Source of the DNA: Candidatus Gastranaerophilales bacterium
GTDB taxonomy: Bacteria > Cyanobacteriota > Vampirovibrionia > Gastranaerophilales > Gastranaerophilaceae
Reading direction: 5' to 3'
Assembly (NCBI GenBank): GCA_944325895.1
Contig: CALVCA010000009.1
Location: forward strand, 1-53,175
DNA: 53,175 nt
Positions within the stretch are counted from its first letter, which is position 1. Each line of letters starts with the position of its first letter. The notes beneath the pieces are model-generated. The model searched no databases, was not told the origin of the DNA, and was given only the letters and a program-made list of their open reading frames with translations. A program made the position numbers and the translations under genes. This document shows positions 42,916 to 50,278 of this stretch, in pieces.

Positions 42916-42951
42916 AGTTCGAACAAAGTCCTATCATCTACCCCATAAAAT
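42916..42951 (+). repeat. Second 12-bp direct repeat, with a tRNA-end-like sequence
   Basis: AGTTCGAACAAA (42916-42927) repeats 42298-42309. It runs into CCCCATAAAAT (42941-42951), identical to the tRNA-His end and downstream bases (42037-42047). ATAAAATCGG at 42891-42900 is also shared with 42041-42050. These look like degraded tRNA-end/att fragments. Confidence 0.45.
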
Positions 42952-43029
42952 ATCAGATCTTTTTAGTTTTGTGTTTCTTATTTTTACATAAAAACTACGG
43001 GAAATTGAACTATTTTAAAACTAAATTCT

Positions 43030-43809
43030 TTAATCAGAATTTCTGCATAGTTTTAAATACTTTGCCAATTCTTTTTCAGCATATTTTATTTTTGATTTTA
43101 TATGAATATTCTTAATCAAATGTATTTTTAAATTGAATGCATCTTTTAATTTTCTATTTTTTAAAAAGTATTTTACTACCTGATTATAAGCATTGTGTTC
43201 GGATTTCAGACAATATCGCAGCTTTTGAAGCAAATCTACCGCAATTTCCGGTGTTAATTGCTTTAACAATTTATCCGATTTTTGTTTTACTTCATTCATT
43301 GGCATATCAACTTTAGCAGATAATATATTTTTTAATTCAGCAGCTGTATCAATTAATTTAACATTATTTAACAACTTACCATTACGATAAATATTATATT
43401 TAGGGTTAAAAATTCTATCAAACATATGCCTGGTTTCATGCAATGCGGTGTATTTACTAATTTTACCGTCATCATCCTGCTTAACCAAAATTTTATATCC
43501 AATATGATTAACTACAAAATTGTCTTTACCGGTTTTCTTAAATTGAAATTCATTAACAAAACTTCCTGAATAATTAGGGTTTTGTTCCGGCAGGATTTTG
43601 TAATTAACCTTATGCGGAAACATCGTAAAATCTAAGATATTTTTAAAATCTTCAACTGTGCATTTTCCATTTTGACATCTGCTATCCAGGAGTATAAAAA
43701 ATTCTTCCGCATAATGTGCAGCTTTGAAATTACGACCTTCGACAGTACCTCTGACCATATTATATGGGAATTTTATAGTTGGTGATATAAAATTTTTAAT
43801 TTTAAACAT
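43030..43809 (-). CDS. Hypothetical protein with HExxH motif
   Basis: A 259-residue protein without signal peptide. HETRHMFD (His124-Glu125-x-x-His128) sits in a helix after a beta strand, as in zincin metallopeptidases, but no third ligand motif is clear; Glu213 in KSEHNAYNQ is a candidate. The C-terminal third is strongly basic and helical. It overlaps ogt by 8 bp, so the two share a transcript. A peptidase role is a hypothesis only. Confidence 0.65.
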   Translation of the reverse strand: MFKIKNFISPTIKFPYNMVRGTVEGRNFKAAHYAEEFFILLDSRCQNGKCTVEDFKNILDFTMFPHKVNYKILPEQNPNYSGSFVNEFQFKKTGKDNFVVNHIGYKILVKQDDDGKISKYTALHETRHMFDRIFNPKYNIYRNGKLLNNVKLIDTAAELKNILSAKVDMPMNEVKQKSDKLLKQLTPEIAVDLLQKLRYCLKSEHNAYNQVVKYFLKNRKLKDAFNLKIHLIKNIHIKSKIKYAEKELAKYLKLCRNSD

Positions 43810-44317
43810 TTTTTTCTAATTCCAATAGTTTTGCTTTTAAATCTAATCCCCACGCATAACCTGTCAGCTTTCCATTCTTGCCAATTACTCTATGGCAGGG
43901 GATAATAATCATTATAGGGTTATGTCCGATTGCATTTCCGACAGCTCTTGCAGACATTTTTGTTTTATTCAATTTTTTTGCCGTAATATCAGCAACTTCG
44001 CCATAAGAAATAGTTGTACCGTAAGGAATGGAGCATAAAATATCCCAAACAACCTGACGAAAGGAGGTCCCGTCAGGTTTTAGTTTAAGTTCACTTATGT
44101 TTGGTTTTTTATTTGAAAAATATTTATCTAACCAGTTTTTTGTTTCAGTAAAAATTTCAATGCAATCGTCATGAATAACATCATCACCGGGACGTAAACC
44201 GGTTAGACATACACCGTCACTTTCTAAAATTAATAAACCGAGCGGTGAATTGTATGTTGTTTTATAAATCTTCCGGATCAAGTTCTTCACTGTCGTGTAT
44301 TCTGTCACTGTTTTCAT
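43802..44317 (-). CDS. ogt: Methylated-DNA--protein-cysteine methyltransferase
   Basis: A 171-residue Ogt/MGMT that repairs O6-methylguanine by transferring the methyl to its own cysteine. The active site IIPCHRVIG is intact, with the helix-turn-helix FRQVVWDILCSIPYGTTISYGEVA and SARAVGNAIGHNP carrying the arginine finger; the GLDLKAKLLELE end is typical. The ATG at 44317 makes a 56-bp overlap with the upstream gene and leaves an unusual 15-residue leader before YKTTYNSPLG, so a later start (for example the TTG at codon 13) is possible. Confidence 0.94.
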   Translation of the reverse strand: MKTVTEYTTVKNLIRKIYKTTYNSPLGLLILESDGVCLTGLRPGDDVIHDDCIEIFTETKNWLDKYFSNKKPNISELKLKPDGTSFRQVVWDILCSIPYGTTISYGEVADITAKKLNKTKMSARAVGNAIGHNPIMIIIPCHRVIGKNGKLTGYAWGLDLKAKLLELEKNV

Positions 44318-44594
44318 TATACATTCTTAAAACTGAATCGGGTACACCTTCGGTTTCTTCTTCAAAATAATGAGATCTTATTTTACCATTGTCATAGAAA
44401 CTTTCTTTTTCAAACCAGGTCGGATTTTCAGAATGTTCCTTACGAACACGTTCGACGACTACACCATTTTTGCTTTTTACAAACACGTCAACATTTCCGT
44501 CGGTGTAGTTAAAGTTTTGAACACTGTCTTTGTTTGAGGAAAAATTAGTGCATTTTGCACAGTGGCAATTTGTGGTAACTGGTAAAATTTTCAT
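44262..44594 (-). CDS. Small hypothetical protein with N-terminal Cys cluster
   Basis: 110 residues beginning MKILPVTTNCHCAKCTNFSS. The start shares the M(K/R)(I/V)xPV pattern of other small proteins here. Cys10, Cys12 and Cys15 (with His11) may bind a metal. The rest is acidic, with a beta-rich middle (DVFVKSKNGVVVERVRKEH). AAAGGATG precedes the start. It overlaps ogt by up to 56 bp. No family recognised. Confidence 0.65.
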   Translation of the reverse strand: MKILPVTTNCHCAKCTNFSSNKDSVQNFNYTDGNVDVFVKSKNGVVVERVRKEHSENPTWFEKESFYDNGKIRSHYFEEETEGVPDSVLRMYNENSDRIHDSEELDPEDL

Positions 44595-44609
44595 AAAACA
44601 TCCTTTCTT

Positions 44610-44849
44610 TTACACTTCAAAAGTAGTAATCTTTTCTTCATAAATTGTTTTTAATTGACCATCATCCGTAAATTCTTTTACGATCGTTAGACGAACATTA
44701 TCATGATATAATTCTCTGCGTTCATATACTAAAAAATCATCTTTTAATTCCTGATAAATATCGCAGTTTTTTTCTTTATAGTGTCTGTTTTCAACACGAG
44801 CTTGAAATGAATTAGCCTGTGAATAAACATGTACAGGTGAAATCCTCAA
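44610..44849 (-). CDS. Small hypothetical protein, TTG start
   Basis: 79 residues if started at TTG 44849, which lies 7 nt after AAAGGGG. This reading gives MRISPVHVYSQANSFQARVE, matching the recurrent N-terminal motif of this window, whereas the longer ATG reading (44882) has no ribosome-binding site. The rest is a beta-rich charged protein (VYERRELYHDNVRLTIVKEF) somewhat like its 110-residue neighbour. It lies 15 bp upstream of that neighbour, so they are probably co-transcribed. Function unknown. Confidence 0.6.
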   Translation of the reverse strand: MRISPVHVYSQANSFQARVENRHYKEKNCDIYQELKDDFLVYERRELYHDNVRLTIVKEFTDDGQLKTIYEEKITTFEV

Positions 44850-44922
44850 AATTATACCCCTTTCATACATATTTAAACTCAAACAAAAAATTTTTTGCTA
44901 GTAAATTTACAAAAATTTATAT

Positions 44923-45483
44923 TTATTTTTCACCTGCATTTTGATTTACAGATAATTTAGTAAATCTTTTAAATACGGAATTTTTTTGAGTATTAAAAGG
45001 ATAATTGCTATAGGTAGTTTTAGGTTCGTGTTTAAAAAATCTTTTTTCAATACTTGCAGCAACAGGTGTAGCAATTAGGGGGACTAATACCCGTTCGGTT
45101 ATAACACCGGAGCCAATCAAAGCGACAATGGTTGCAAAACTTTTTTTAGCCAATCCTATATTTTTAAATTGAACACCTTTAAACAATTTATTCCACAATT
45201 TATTTTGAAATTTAGGATTTGCAATAGCAAACCCGACAGCAATTTGGGCAATTGCAGTGACAATACCTGATGCCAAGTCCATAGCCGCAACGAACGGACG
45301 TCTTTTTTCCGGAATTTTTTTATTTTTCATTGTTGTTTCATATCGAACTGAATATGCAAAAACATCTTTTAAGACAGAACAAACAACAATTGTCTTAGCG
45401 GCAAACGCATCGTCAGAGATAACCCGCTTCAGATGATTATTTATGATTTTTGATTGAGTAATCGGTTTAATCATCTTTATCAT
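44923..45483 (-). CDS. Hypothetical membrane protein, second gene of duplicated cassette B
   Basis: A 186-residue protein with hydrophobic helices (AKTIVVCSVLKDVFAYSV; LASGIVTAIAQIAVGFAI; SFATIVALIGSGVITERVLVPLIATPVAA). It is similar by eye to the 13045-13668 protein, including NKKIPEKRRPFV and IATP/ITPLL-type late segments. It overlaps the upstream partner by 17 bp, exactly as in cassette A. The C-terminal tail is Asn/Lys-rich. Function unknown. Confidence 0.7.
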   Translation of the reverse strand: MIKMIKPITQSKIINNHLKRVISDDAFAAKTIVVCSVLKDVFAYSVRYETTMKNKKIPEKRRPFVAAMDLASGIVTAIAQIAVGFAIANPKFQNKLWNKLFKGVQFKNIGLAKKSFATIVALIGSGVITERVLVPLIATPVAASIEKRFFKHEPKTTYSNYPFNTQKNSVFKRFTKLSVNQNAGEK

Positions 45484-45994
45484 CCTTTACTAATAAATCG
45501 GCAATTTTCGGGAATAATCTGTTAGAAAGAGCCAAAACAGGTACAAACATTGCAATAGTCAGCATCGTACCCAATCTGTCCTTTACAATACCAACGCAGG
45601 TTTCATCAAGCAGCTTTAGTGCTTTTTCGACATTATTACCGGTGGTTTGCATAATTGATGCAGGAATTTTTGAATGATCTTTTATAGCATCTTCAACAAT
45701 TTTAAACTTTAACTTTCCTTTTTGAGCAAATTTATCCACAACTTTATACAATACATTCAAAGACGCTAATTGTGCTAAAATACTAATAACAGCTTCAACA
45801 GGCTGTTTTATAGCTGCCCACTTTTTATTTTCTTTAGATTCTTTGGTAAACGGGTTATACAAAATCATCAAAGGAGCAATAGCAAATTTACCAGCAGCAT
45901 TAATATAATTAGCGATTTTCTCGCCGCCTTGATCTGAAAATTTTTCCAGCGAACGAGCCATTTTTTGATTAAATTTTACGGGTAGAACTCTCAT
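45467..45994 (-). CDS. Hypothetical membrane-associated protein, first gene of duplicated cassette B
   Basis: 175 residues beginning MRVLPVKFNQKMARSLEKF, again the MRVxPV start. Hydrophobic stretches: KFAIAPLMILYNPF, VISILAQLASLNVLYKV and LGTMLTIAMFVPVLALSN. It resembles the 13652-14251 protein. The acidic tail (LLVKDDKDD) is encoded where the downstream gene begins. The ATG lacks a Shine-Dalgarno; an AT-rich TATATA lies 5 nt before it. Function unknown. Confidence 0.7.
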   Translation of the reverse strand: MRVLPVKFNQKMARSLEKFSDQGGEKIANYINAAGKFAIAPLMILYNPFTKESKENKKWAAIKQPVEAVISILAQLASLNVLYKVVDKFAQKGKLKFKIVEDAIKDHSKIPASIMQTTGNNVEKALKLLDETCVGIVKDRLGTMLTIAMFVPVLALSNRLFPKIADLLVKDDKDD

Positions 45995-46045
45995 TTGTCT
46001 ATATAAAAATACTGATAAATATTTTTGCCATGAACTTTATAAATT

Positions 46046-46726
46046 TTAACAATTGTAATTTTCACACGAAACATCAAAAATGTTTTTGTCTAATTGACTA
46101 AAATTTGTAATTATTTTATTAACTCCAACAATATTTTTATAAAAATCTGCGGGTTCTCTTGACGCAATTGCCATAACCATACCGATACCGGCATTTATGG
46201 CAGCTTCAATACCTGATAGAGCATCTTCAATAACAACACAATCCGACGGTTCAAGATTAATATTTTTAGCTGCAATAAGATAAATATCGGGAGCGGGTTT
46301 ACCTGGGATTATACCGTTTGAATAGACGATTTTGTCCAAATCAAACCATTTTTCAAGATTAAAATTTTTGATATAAAATTCTACATTAGACCATTCAGAC
46401 ATGGTAGCAATGGTACGAGGTATATTATTTTCTTTTAAAAAATCCAAAAATTCTTCTGCACCGGGGGCAAGTTTCATATCACGGCACATATTTCTGTAAT
46501 ATTCTTCTTTTTCTGCGGCAATTTTTTCGACTAATTCAGGCTCAGGCTCTTTTCCTATTGCATATTTAATTATATCAGCATTTGTTCTGCCGAACATATA
46601 TTTAAGCATTTCTTCATCAGAAAATGGTACATCCCTCAACCTTTTTGAATATTCTCGCCACGCATCCAAATGCAATTGTGAATCCCAAAAAAGTGTACCG
46701 TTAAAGTCAAAAATTATACCTTTCAT
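46046..46726 (-). CDS. HAD-superfamily hydrolase (beta-phosphoglucomutase/phosphatase-like)
   Basis: 226 residues of HAD subfamily I. Motif I is IIFDFNGTLFWDS with nucleophile Asp7, but the usual second Asp (acid/base) is Asn9. An alpha-helical cap follows, then motif II TIATMSEWS, motif III lysine in GIIPGKPAPDIYL, and motif IV VVIEDALSGIEAAINAG. The PAPD/DALSG wording is that of the beta-phosphoglucomutase group. It overlaps the upstream TPR gene by 1 bp. Substrate unknown, and the Asn9 change may alter chemistry. Confidence 0.85.
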   Translation of the reverse strand: MKGIIFDFNGTLFWDSQLHLDAWREYSKRLRDVPFSDEEMLKYMFGRTNADIIKYAIGKEPEPELVEKIAAEKEEYYRNMCRDMKLAPGAEEFLDFLKENNIPRTIATMSEWSNVEFYIKNFNLEKWFDLDKIVYSNGIIPGKPAPDIYLIAAKNINLEPSDCVVIEDALSGIEAAINAGIGMVMAIASREPADFYKNIVGVNKIITNFSQLDKNIFDVSCENYNC

Positions 46727-47292
46727 TAATTTCCCCGTTCTATAAGTTTATTGTAAATATCCAAATATTCTTTTGCCTGTTTTTCTTTATTAAGAATTTT
46801 AAATGTATATGCTAAATTATAGTAAAAATCAGCTTCTTGATTATTTAAATCAATAGCTTTATAAAATTCCCATTTAGCAGCTTTAGGCTTACCCGCTTTA
46901 AGATAAGCACATCCCAAATTGTAATATCCGTAAGCAAATTCAGGATTATATTTAACCGCTTTTTTAAACTGCTGAACAGCCATATTTGGTTTATTTTGAA
47001 TCATATATATATTACCTAAGTTATAATAAGCTTTATAATATTTCGGATCAGCGGAGATAGCTCTGTTGTACATAAAAACAGCATCATCATTTTTACCTTC
47101 ATCCTGCAAAATATTTCCCATCAAAAGCCAGTGTTGTGCATTTCTTTGATCTTCAGGGATGCTTAATAACAAAGTAAATGCTTCTTTAATGTTATTACCT
47201 GCATAAAGGATTTTAATTTTATCATCCAATTCATTAGCAAAACACATGCCGGCAATTGCGAATATTAACAAAGTTAAAAAAATTTTTTTCAT
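46726..47292 (-). CDS. Exported TPR protein
   Basis: 188 residues from ATG 47292. The N-terminus MKKIFLTLLIFAIAGMCFA is a clean signal peptide with probable cleavage after CFA. About four TPRs follow (AVFMYNRAISADPKYYKAYYN, AVQQFKKAVKYNPEFAYGYYN). A longer in-frame reading would run through a terminator region and is rejected. The ATG is 6 nt after a TATAAT box. It is likely a periplasmic scaffold. It shares a transcript with the HAD gene. Confidence 0.8.
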   Translation of the reverse strand: MKKIFLTLLIFAIAGMCFANELDDKIKILYAGNNIKEAFTLLLSIPEDQRNAQHWLLMGNILQDEGKNDDAVFMYNRAISADPKYYKAYYNLGNIYMIQNKPNMAVQQFKKAVKYNPEFAYGYYNLGCAYLKAGKPKAAKWEFYKAIDLNNQEADFYYNLAYTFKILNKEKQAKEYLDIYNKLIERGN

Positions 47293-47298
47293 AACAAA

Positions 47299-47304
47299 AT
47301 TATA
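47299..47304 (-). promoter_or_regulatory. -10 box of the exported TPR gene (leaderless arrangement)
   Basis: TATAAT on the minus strand (47304-47299) is followed by TTTGTT and then the ATG at 47292. A weak TTGTTG lies 17 bp upstream. Transcription is expected to begin at the start codon. Confidence 0.5.
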
Positions 47305-47328
47305 TACTAAAAAATTCAAGGCAACAAT

Positions 47329-47356
47329 TTGACATAAAAAAAACATGATACATAAT
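47329..47356 (+). promoter_or_regulatory. Promoter of a possible small RNA
   Basis: A perfect TTGACA (47329-47334), a 16-bp spacer and CATAAT (47351-47356) on the plus strand, in an intergenic region whose flanking genes are on the minus strand. Confidence 0.5.
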
Positions 47357-47362
47357 GTTAGT

Positions 47363-47417
47363 GATGTCTCTTTTACTGGTACCCCGGGCTTTACTCCTTT
47401 GCTTCGGGGATTTTTTT
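47363..47417 (+). ncRNA. Possible small RNA of about 55 nt
   Basis: Starts where the 47329-47356 promoter predicts and ends at an intrinsic terminator: CCCCG (47382-47386) with CGGGG (47405-47409), then a run of T to 47417. No ORF with a ribosome-binding site is inside. The GC-rich stem stands out in the AT-rich surroundings. Confidence 0.4.
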
Positions 47418-47419
47418 GC

Positions 47420-47444
47420 AAAAAAAAGGCTGATAAAATCAGCC
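47420..47444 (-). terminator. Terminator of the 47479-48237 gene
   Basis: GGCTGAT (47428-47434) and ATCAGCC (47438-47444) form a 7-bp stem with a 3-nt loop, and bases 47420-47427 give a T run on the minus strand. Confidence 0.85.
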
Positions 47445-47478
47445 ATACACTTACACACATATTTACATTAAGGGGGTA

Positions 47479-48237
47479 TTAATTTTCTTTTTTAGAACCT
47501 GAAACACCTGCGATTATACCGCCTGCAATCATACCTAAAACAGCCCATTTACCTTTCAGGCATTTCAGCCATTTTAATTGACTAGCTGCAAGGACAGCAC
47601 CGCCGCCGAGTATAGCACCGCCTAGACCACGACCTAAACCTTTACGGATTTTAGAGCTTTTTGATTCAGGCTGACCTGATAATGTCGAGATATTTTCTTC
47701 AGCAGTAACATTGTTAGCCACACCGAAAGTCAACACCTGGAATAAACCTTGAGTAAAGGAATCACGGCCTTTTGCTCTGATATCATCCGTTAAACTTGTA
47801 TTATAAAGCGATTGATACGTTGCTTTAGCACGATTTATAATATTTCTTTCATTTTCACCGGGATATTTAGCTGCCACCGCATTAACCAAATTTTGGAATG
47901 CACCGACAACCTGTTCTTGTTCATTACCTGCTATTTTTTCATTTAATACAGCTGCAGCGTTTCTTATGCCTTCATCAACCGCATTAATTCTCAATTCATT
48001 TTTTCTTTGATTTTCAACCATTTGAAGATTATAATCAGATGTAAAATTCAAATAATCTTTCATATTATTAAAATATGCATCATAATTTAAACCTGTAAAT
48101 GACGGAGTAAAAGGCATCATTCCGAAGATACTGCCGTTCATTCCCATATAATCGGTATCGTACATATTGCTTAAAAAAGCATTATTAATGTAGCTGCTGT
48201 ACATTGGATTATACATACCCAAACCATTTACTGACAT
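47479..48237 (-). CDS. Hypothetical protein with Met/Asn/Tyr-rich N-terminus and Gly-rich membrane segment
   Basis: 252 residues. N-terminus rich in Met, Asn, Tyr and Phe (MSVNGLGMYNPMYSSY). A helical, charged middle (about 65-165) has QVVGAFQNLVNAVAAKYPGENER. A glycine-rich hydrophobic C-terminus (GLGGAILGGGAVLAASQLKW; VLGMIAGGIIAGVSG) is probably two membrane passes. A weak AAGG precedes the ATG. No family recognised; the composition recalls the surface-type proteins at the end of the window. Monocistronic, with its own terminator. Confidence 0.7.
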   Translation of the reverse strand: MSVNGLGMYNPMYSSYINNAFLSNMYDTDYMGMNGSIFGMMPFTPSFTGLNYDAYFNNMKDYLNFTSDYNLQMVENQRKNELRINAVDEGIRNAAAVLNEKIAGNEQEQVVGAFQNLVNAVAAKYPGENERNIINRAKATYQSLYNTSLTDDIRAKGRDSFTQGLFQVLTFGVANNVTAEENISTLSGQPESKSSKIRKGLGRGLGGAILGGGAVLAASQLKWLKCLKGKWAVLGMIAGGIIAGVSGSKKEN

Positions 48238-48348
48238 AATTTCTAACCTTCCAATTTTCCTACCTTACTTATATAAACAATTTTTAAATATCAAAATTGC
48301 TTAAGAGAACATTATTGTTTAACATTTCTTAACAAAAATCTTAAAGAT

Positions 48349-48377
48349 TTACAAATTTGCCATTAACAATGTAAAAT
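48349..48377 (+). promoter_or_regulatory. Promoter of the anchored TPR gene
   Basis: TTACAA (48349-48354), 17 bp, TAAAAT (48372-48377). Initiation near 48384 would fall after the first ATG (48381), favouring the ATG at 48396 as the real start. Confidence 0.45.
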
Positions 48378-48380
48378 AGT

Positions 48381-49445
48381 ATGATTTATAATGGAATGCT
48401 AAAAATAAGAGTCTATAAATTATTTATATTTATAATAACCATTTTAATCGGTATAATAGTATTTTTTAATCAGGAATGGTTTTTAAAGCAGTACGATAAA
48501 TTATGCAGCATGTATTACATATATAAAGGGGATAAAGCATTTTCCAAATTAAAGCTGCAGCGTGCAATAGATGAATACAACACGGCATTAAAGCTTTATC
48601 CTGAACATTACAGTGCATGGTTTAATTTAGGAAACATTTATGTCGTATTTGAAGATTATTTTTCTGCTGTAGATGCATATGAGCAGGCAATAAGATATAA
48701 CCCTAAAATGATGATAGCCCGAATGAATTACGGGATTGTGTCGGCAGAAAAGCTTGGTGATTTTGACGGAGCAATAGAGCAATATAATGAGATTATAAAG
48801 ACTAAAAGGCATTTAATTTCAATACCTTTTGTATATAGCAACAGAAAAAGTTATAAAATAAATAAAGGTCTTGCCTATTACAATATGGGGCTGGCATACA
48901 GACAAAAATCATTATATACCGGTGACGATATTTTTTTGCAGCGGGAATATTTAAGAAAGGCACTTGAAGCATATAAAAACGCTGTCAAAATTTTGAAAAA
49001 AGATTACGATCCGAGATACAATTTGGCATTAACCTACCACTTATTAGGCGATTATAATAATGCAGGTCTGACTTACTGTAAGGCAATATCAATAGCACCA
49101 ATGAATTATGAAGCACATTACAATTTAGCGATTTTATTAAGGCACATGAAGTATTATAAAGAATCACTGGATGAATTAGAGAAAGCAACAGCCTTAATAA
49201 CCGAAACTGACGGGGCGACAAACAGACAAAGATATATTTTTGACGTAATGAATGAAGTTACAAGGACGATATTATCGGATACGGAGAAAAAATACTTACT
49301 TGACAGGATAAATAAAGATGATGATGTTGGAAAATCCGGTATAACATATCTTCACGGCAAAATTGTCGCATCGGATGAACTTGATAAAGCGATTTTAAAG
49401 AATTTTCAAACCTGCGGATCAATAGAGCTGTTTAAAGAGGATTAA
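48381..49445 (+). CDS. Membrane-anchored TPR protein
   Basis: 354 residues from the first ATG, or 349 from ATG 48396, which fits the promoter better. A single N-terminal membrane helix (VYKLFIFIITILIGIIVFF) precedes several TPRs: AIDEYNTALKLYPEHYSAWFN, AVDAYEQAIRYNPKM, and further units at about 155-280. The last 70 residues are not TPR (TILSDTEKKYLLDRI, SGITYLHGKIVASDELD). Orientation of the repeats is probably extracytoplasmic. The 3' end overlaps the convergent permease gene by 4 bp. Function is inferred as a scaffold only. Confidence 0.78.
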   Translation: MIYNGMLKIRVYKLFIFIITILIGIIVFFNQEWFLKQYDKLCSMYYIYKGDKAFSKLKLQRAIDEYNTALKLYPEHYSAWFNLGNIYVVFEDYFSAVDAYEQAIRYNPKMMIARMNYGIVSAEKLGDFDGAIEQYNEIIKTKRHLISIPFVYSNRKSYKINKGLAYYNMGLAYRQKSLYTGDDIFLQREYLRKALEAYKNAVKILKKDYDPRYNLALTYHLLGDYNNAGLTYCKAISIAPMNYEAHYNLAILLRHMKYYKESLDELEKATALITETDGATNRQRYIFDVMNEVTRTILSDTEKKYLLDRINKDDDVGKSGITYLHGKIVASDELDKAILKNFQTCGSIELFKED

Positions 49446-50278
49446 CCTTTGACAGCACCTTCATTTTCGCCGGAGATAAAATATTTTTGCATGGATAAAA
49501 AGAATACAATAATCGGGACAATAGAAATAATAGAACCTGCAGCAATATATCTCCAGTTAGCACTGAACATGCCTTGAAGATTATTAACACCGACAGGGAG
49601 AGTATACAAACTTTCTTTGGTAAGTACAATACTCGGCCACAAGAATTCACCCCAGGAACCAATAAAAGTAAAAATAGCTAAAACAGCCAAAGAGGGTTTA
49701 ACCATAGGCAAAAGGACTTTCCAAAACACCTGAAAAGCATTACATCCATCAATAATAGCGGCTTCTTCCATTTCTTTAGGGATGGTTAAAAAAGCCTGAC
49801 GCATTAAAAATATGCCGAAAGCACTAACGGCAAAAGGCATAATAAGTCCGATATATCCGGCGAGATTATTAACATTATCAGTAAGATGTAATTTTATAGT
49901 TATAAGATAAACGGGCAGCATAATAGCTTGAAACGGAATCATAATTGTTGCAAGAATTGCAAAAAATATAATTTTTTTACCTTTAAATTCCATTCTTGCA
50001 AGGGGATAAGCGGCGAGCGAAGACAGAATAAGATTTAATAAGACAGTGCCTGCAGCAACAATCATACTGTTAATAAAATACCCTAAAAGATTAACTCTTT
50101 TCCAAACACCCGCATAATTTTCAAAAGTAAAATCCGAAGGGATGAAAACCGGCGGATAAGCAAAAATATTTTCGCCGGCACCTTTCAAAGACGTAGATAT
50201 AAGCCATAAAAACGGAAATATTGATAATAAGGATATCAAAATCAAAATTAAATGAGAAAATAATTTACCGTTTTTCAT
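49442..50278 (-). CDS. Carbohydrate ABC transporter permease, MalG/UgpE type
   Basis: 278 residues with about six membrane helices and a signature EAA loop: EMEEAAIIDGCNAFQVFWKVLLP, which contacts the ATPase. The start FSHLILILISLLSIFPFLWL and the end GPVKG-like tail EGAVKG are typical of MalG-family permeases. It overlaps the MalF-type gene by 4 bp (ATGA). No binding protein or ATPase gene adjoins, so the pair must use components encoded elsewhere; the sugar is unknown. Confidence 0.93.
   Translation of the reverse strand: MKNGKLFSHLILILISLLSIFPFLWLISTSLKGAGENIFAYPPVFIPSDFTFENYAGVWKRVNLLGYFINSMIVAAGTVLLNLILSSLAAYPLARMEFKGKKIIFFAILATIMIPFQAIMLPVYLITIKLHLTDNVNNLAGYIGLIMPFAVSAFGIFLMRQAFLTIPKEMEEAAIIDGCNAFQVFWKVLLPMVKPSLAVLAIFTFIGSWGEFLWPSIVLTKESLYTLPVGVNNLQGMFSANWRYIAAGSIISIVPIIVFFLSMQKYFISGENEGAVKG

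Noticed and set aside
47293-47460. 56-codon N-terminal extension of the exported TPR protein
   Set aside because: It passes through a terminator and promoter region, and the clean signal peptide begins at 47292.
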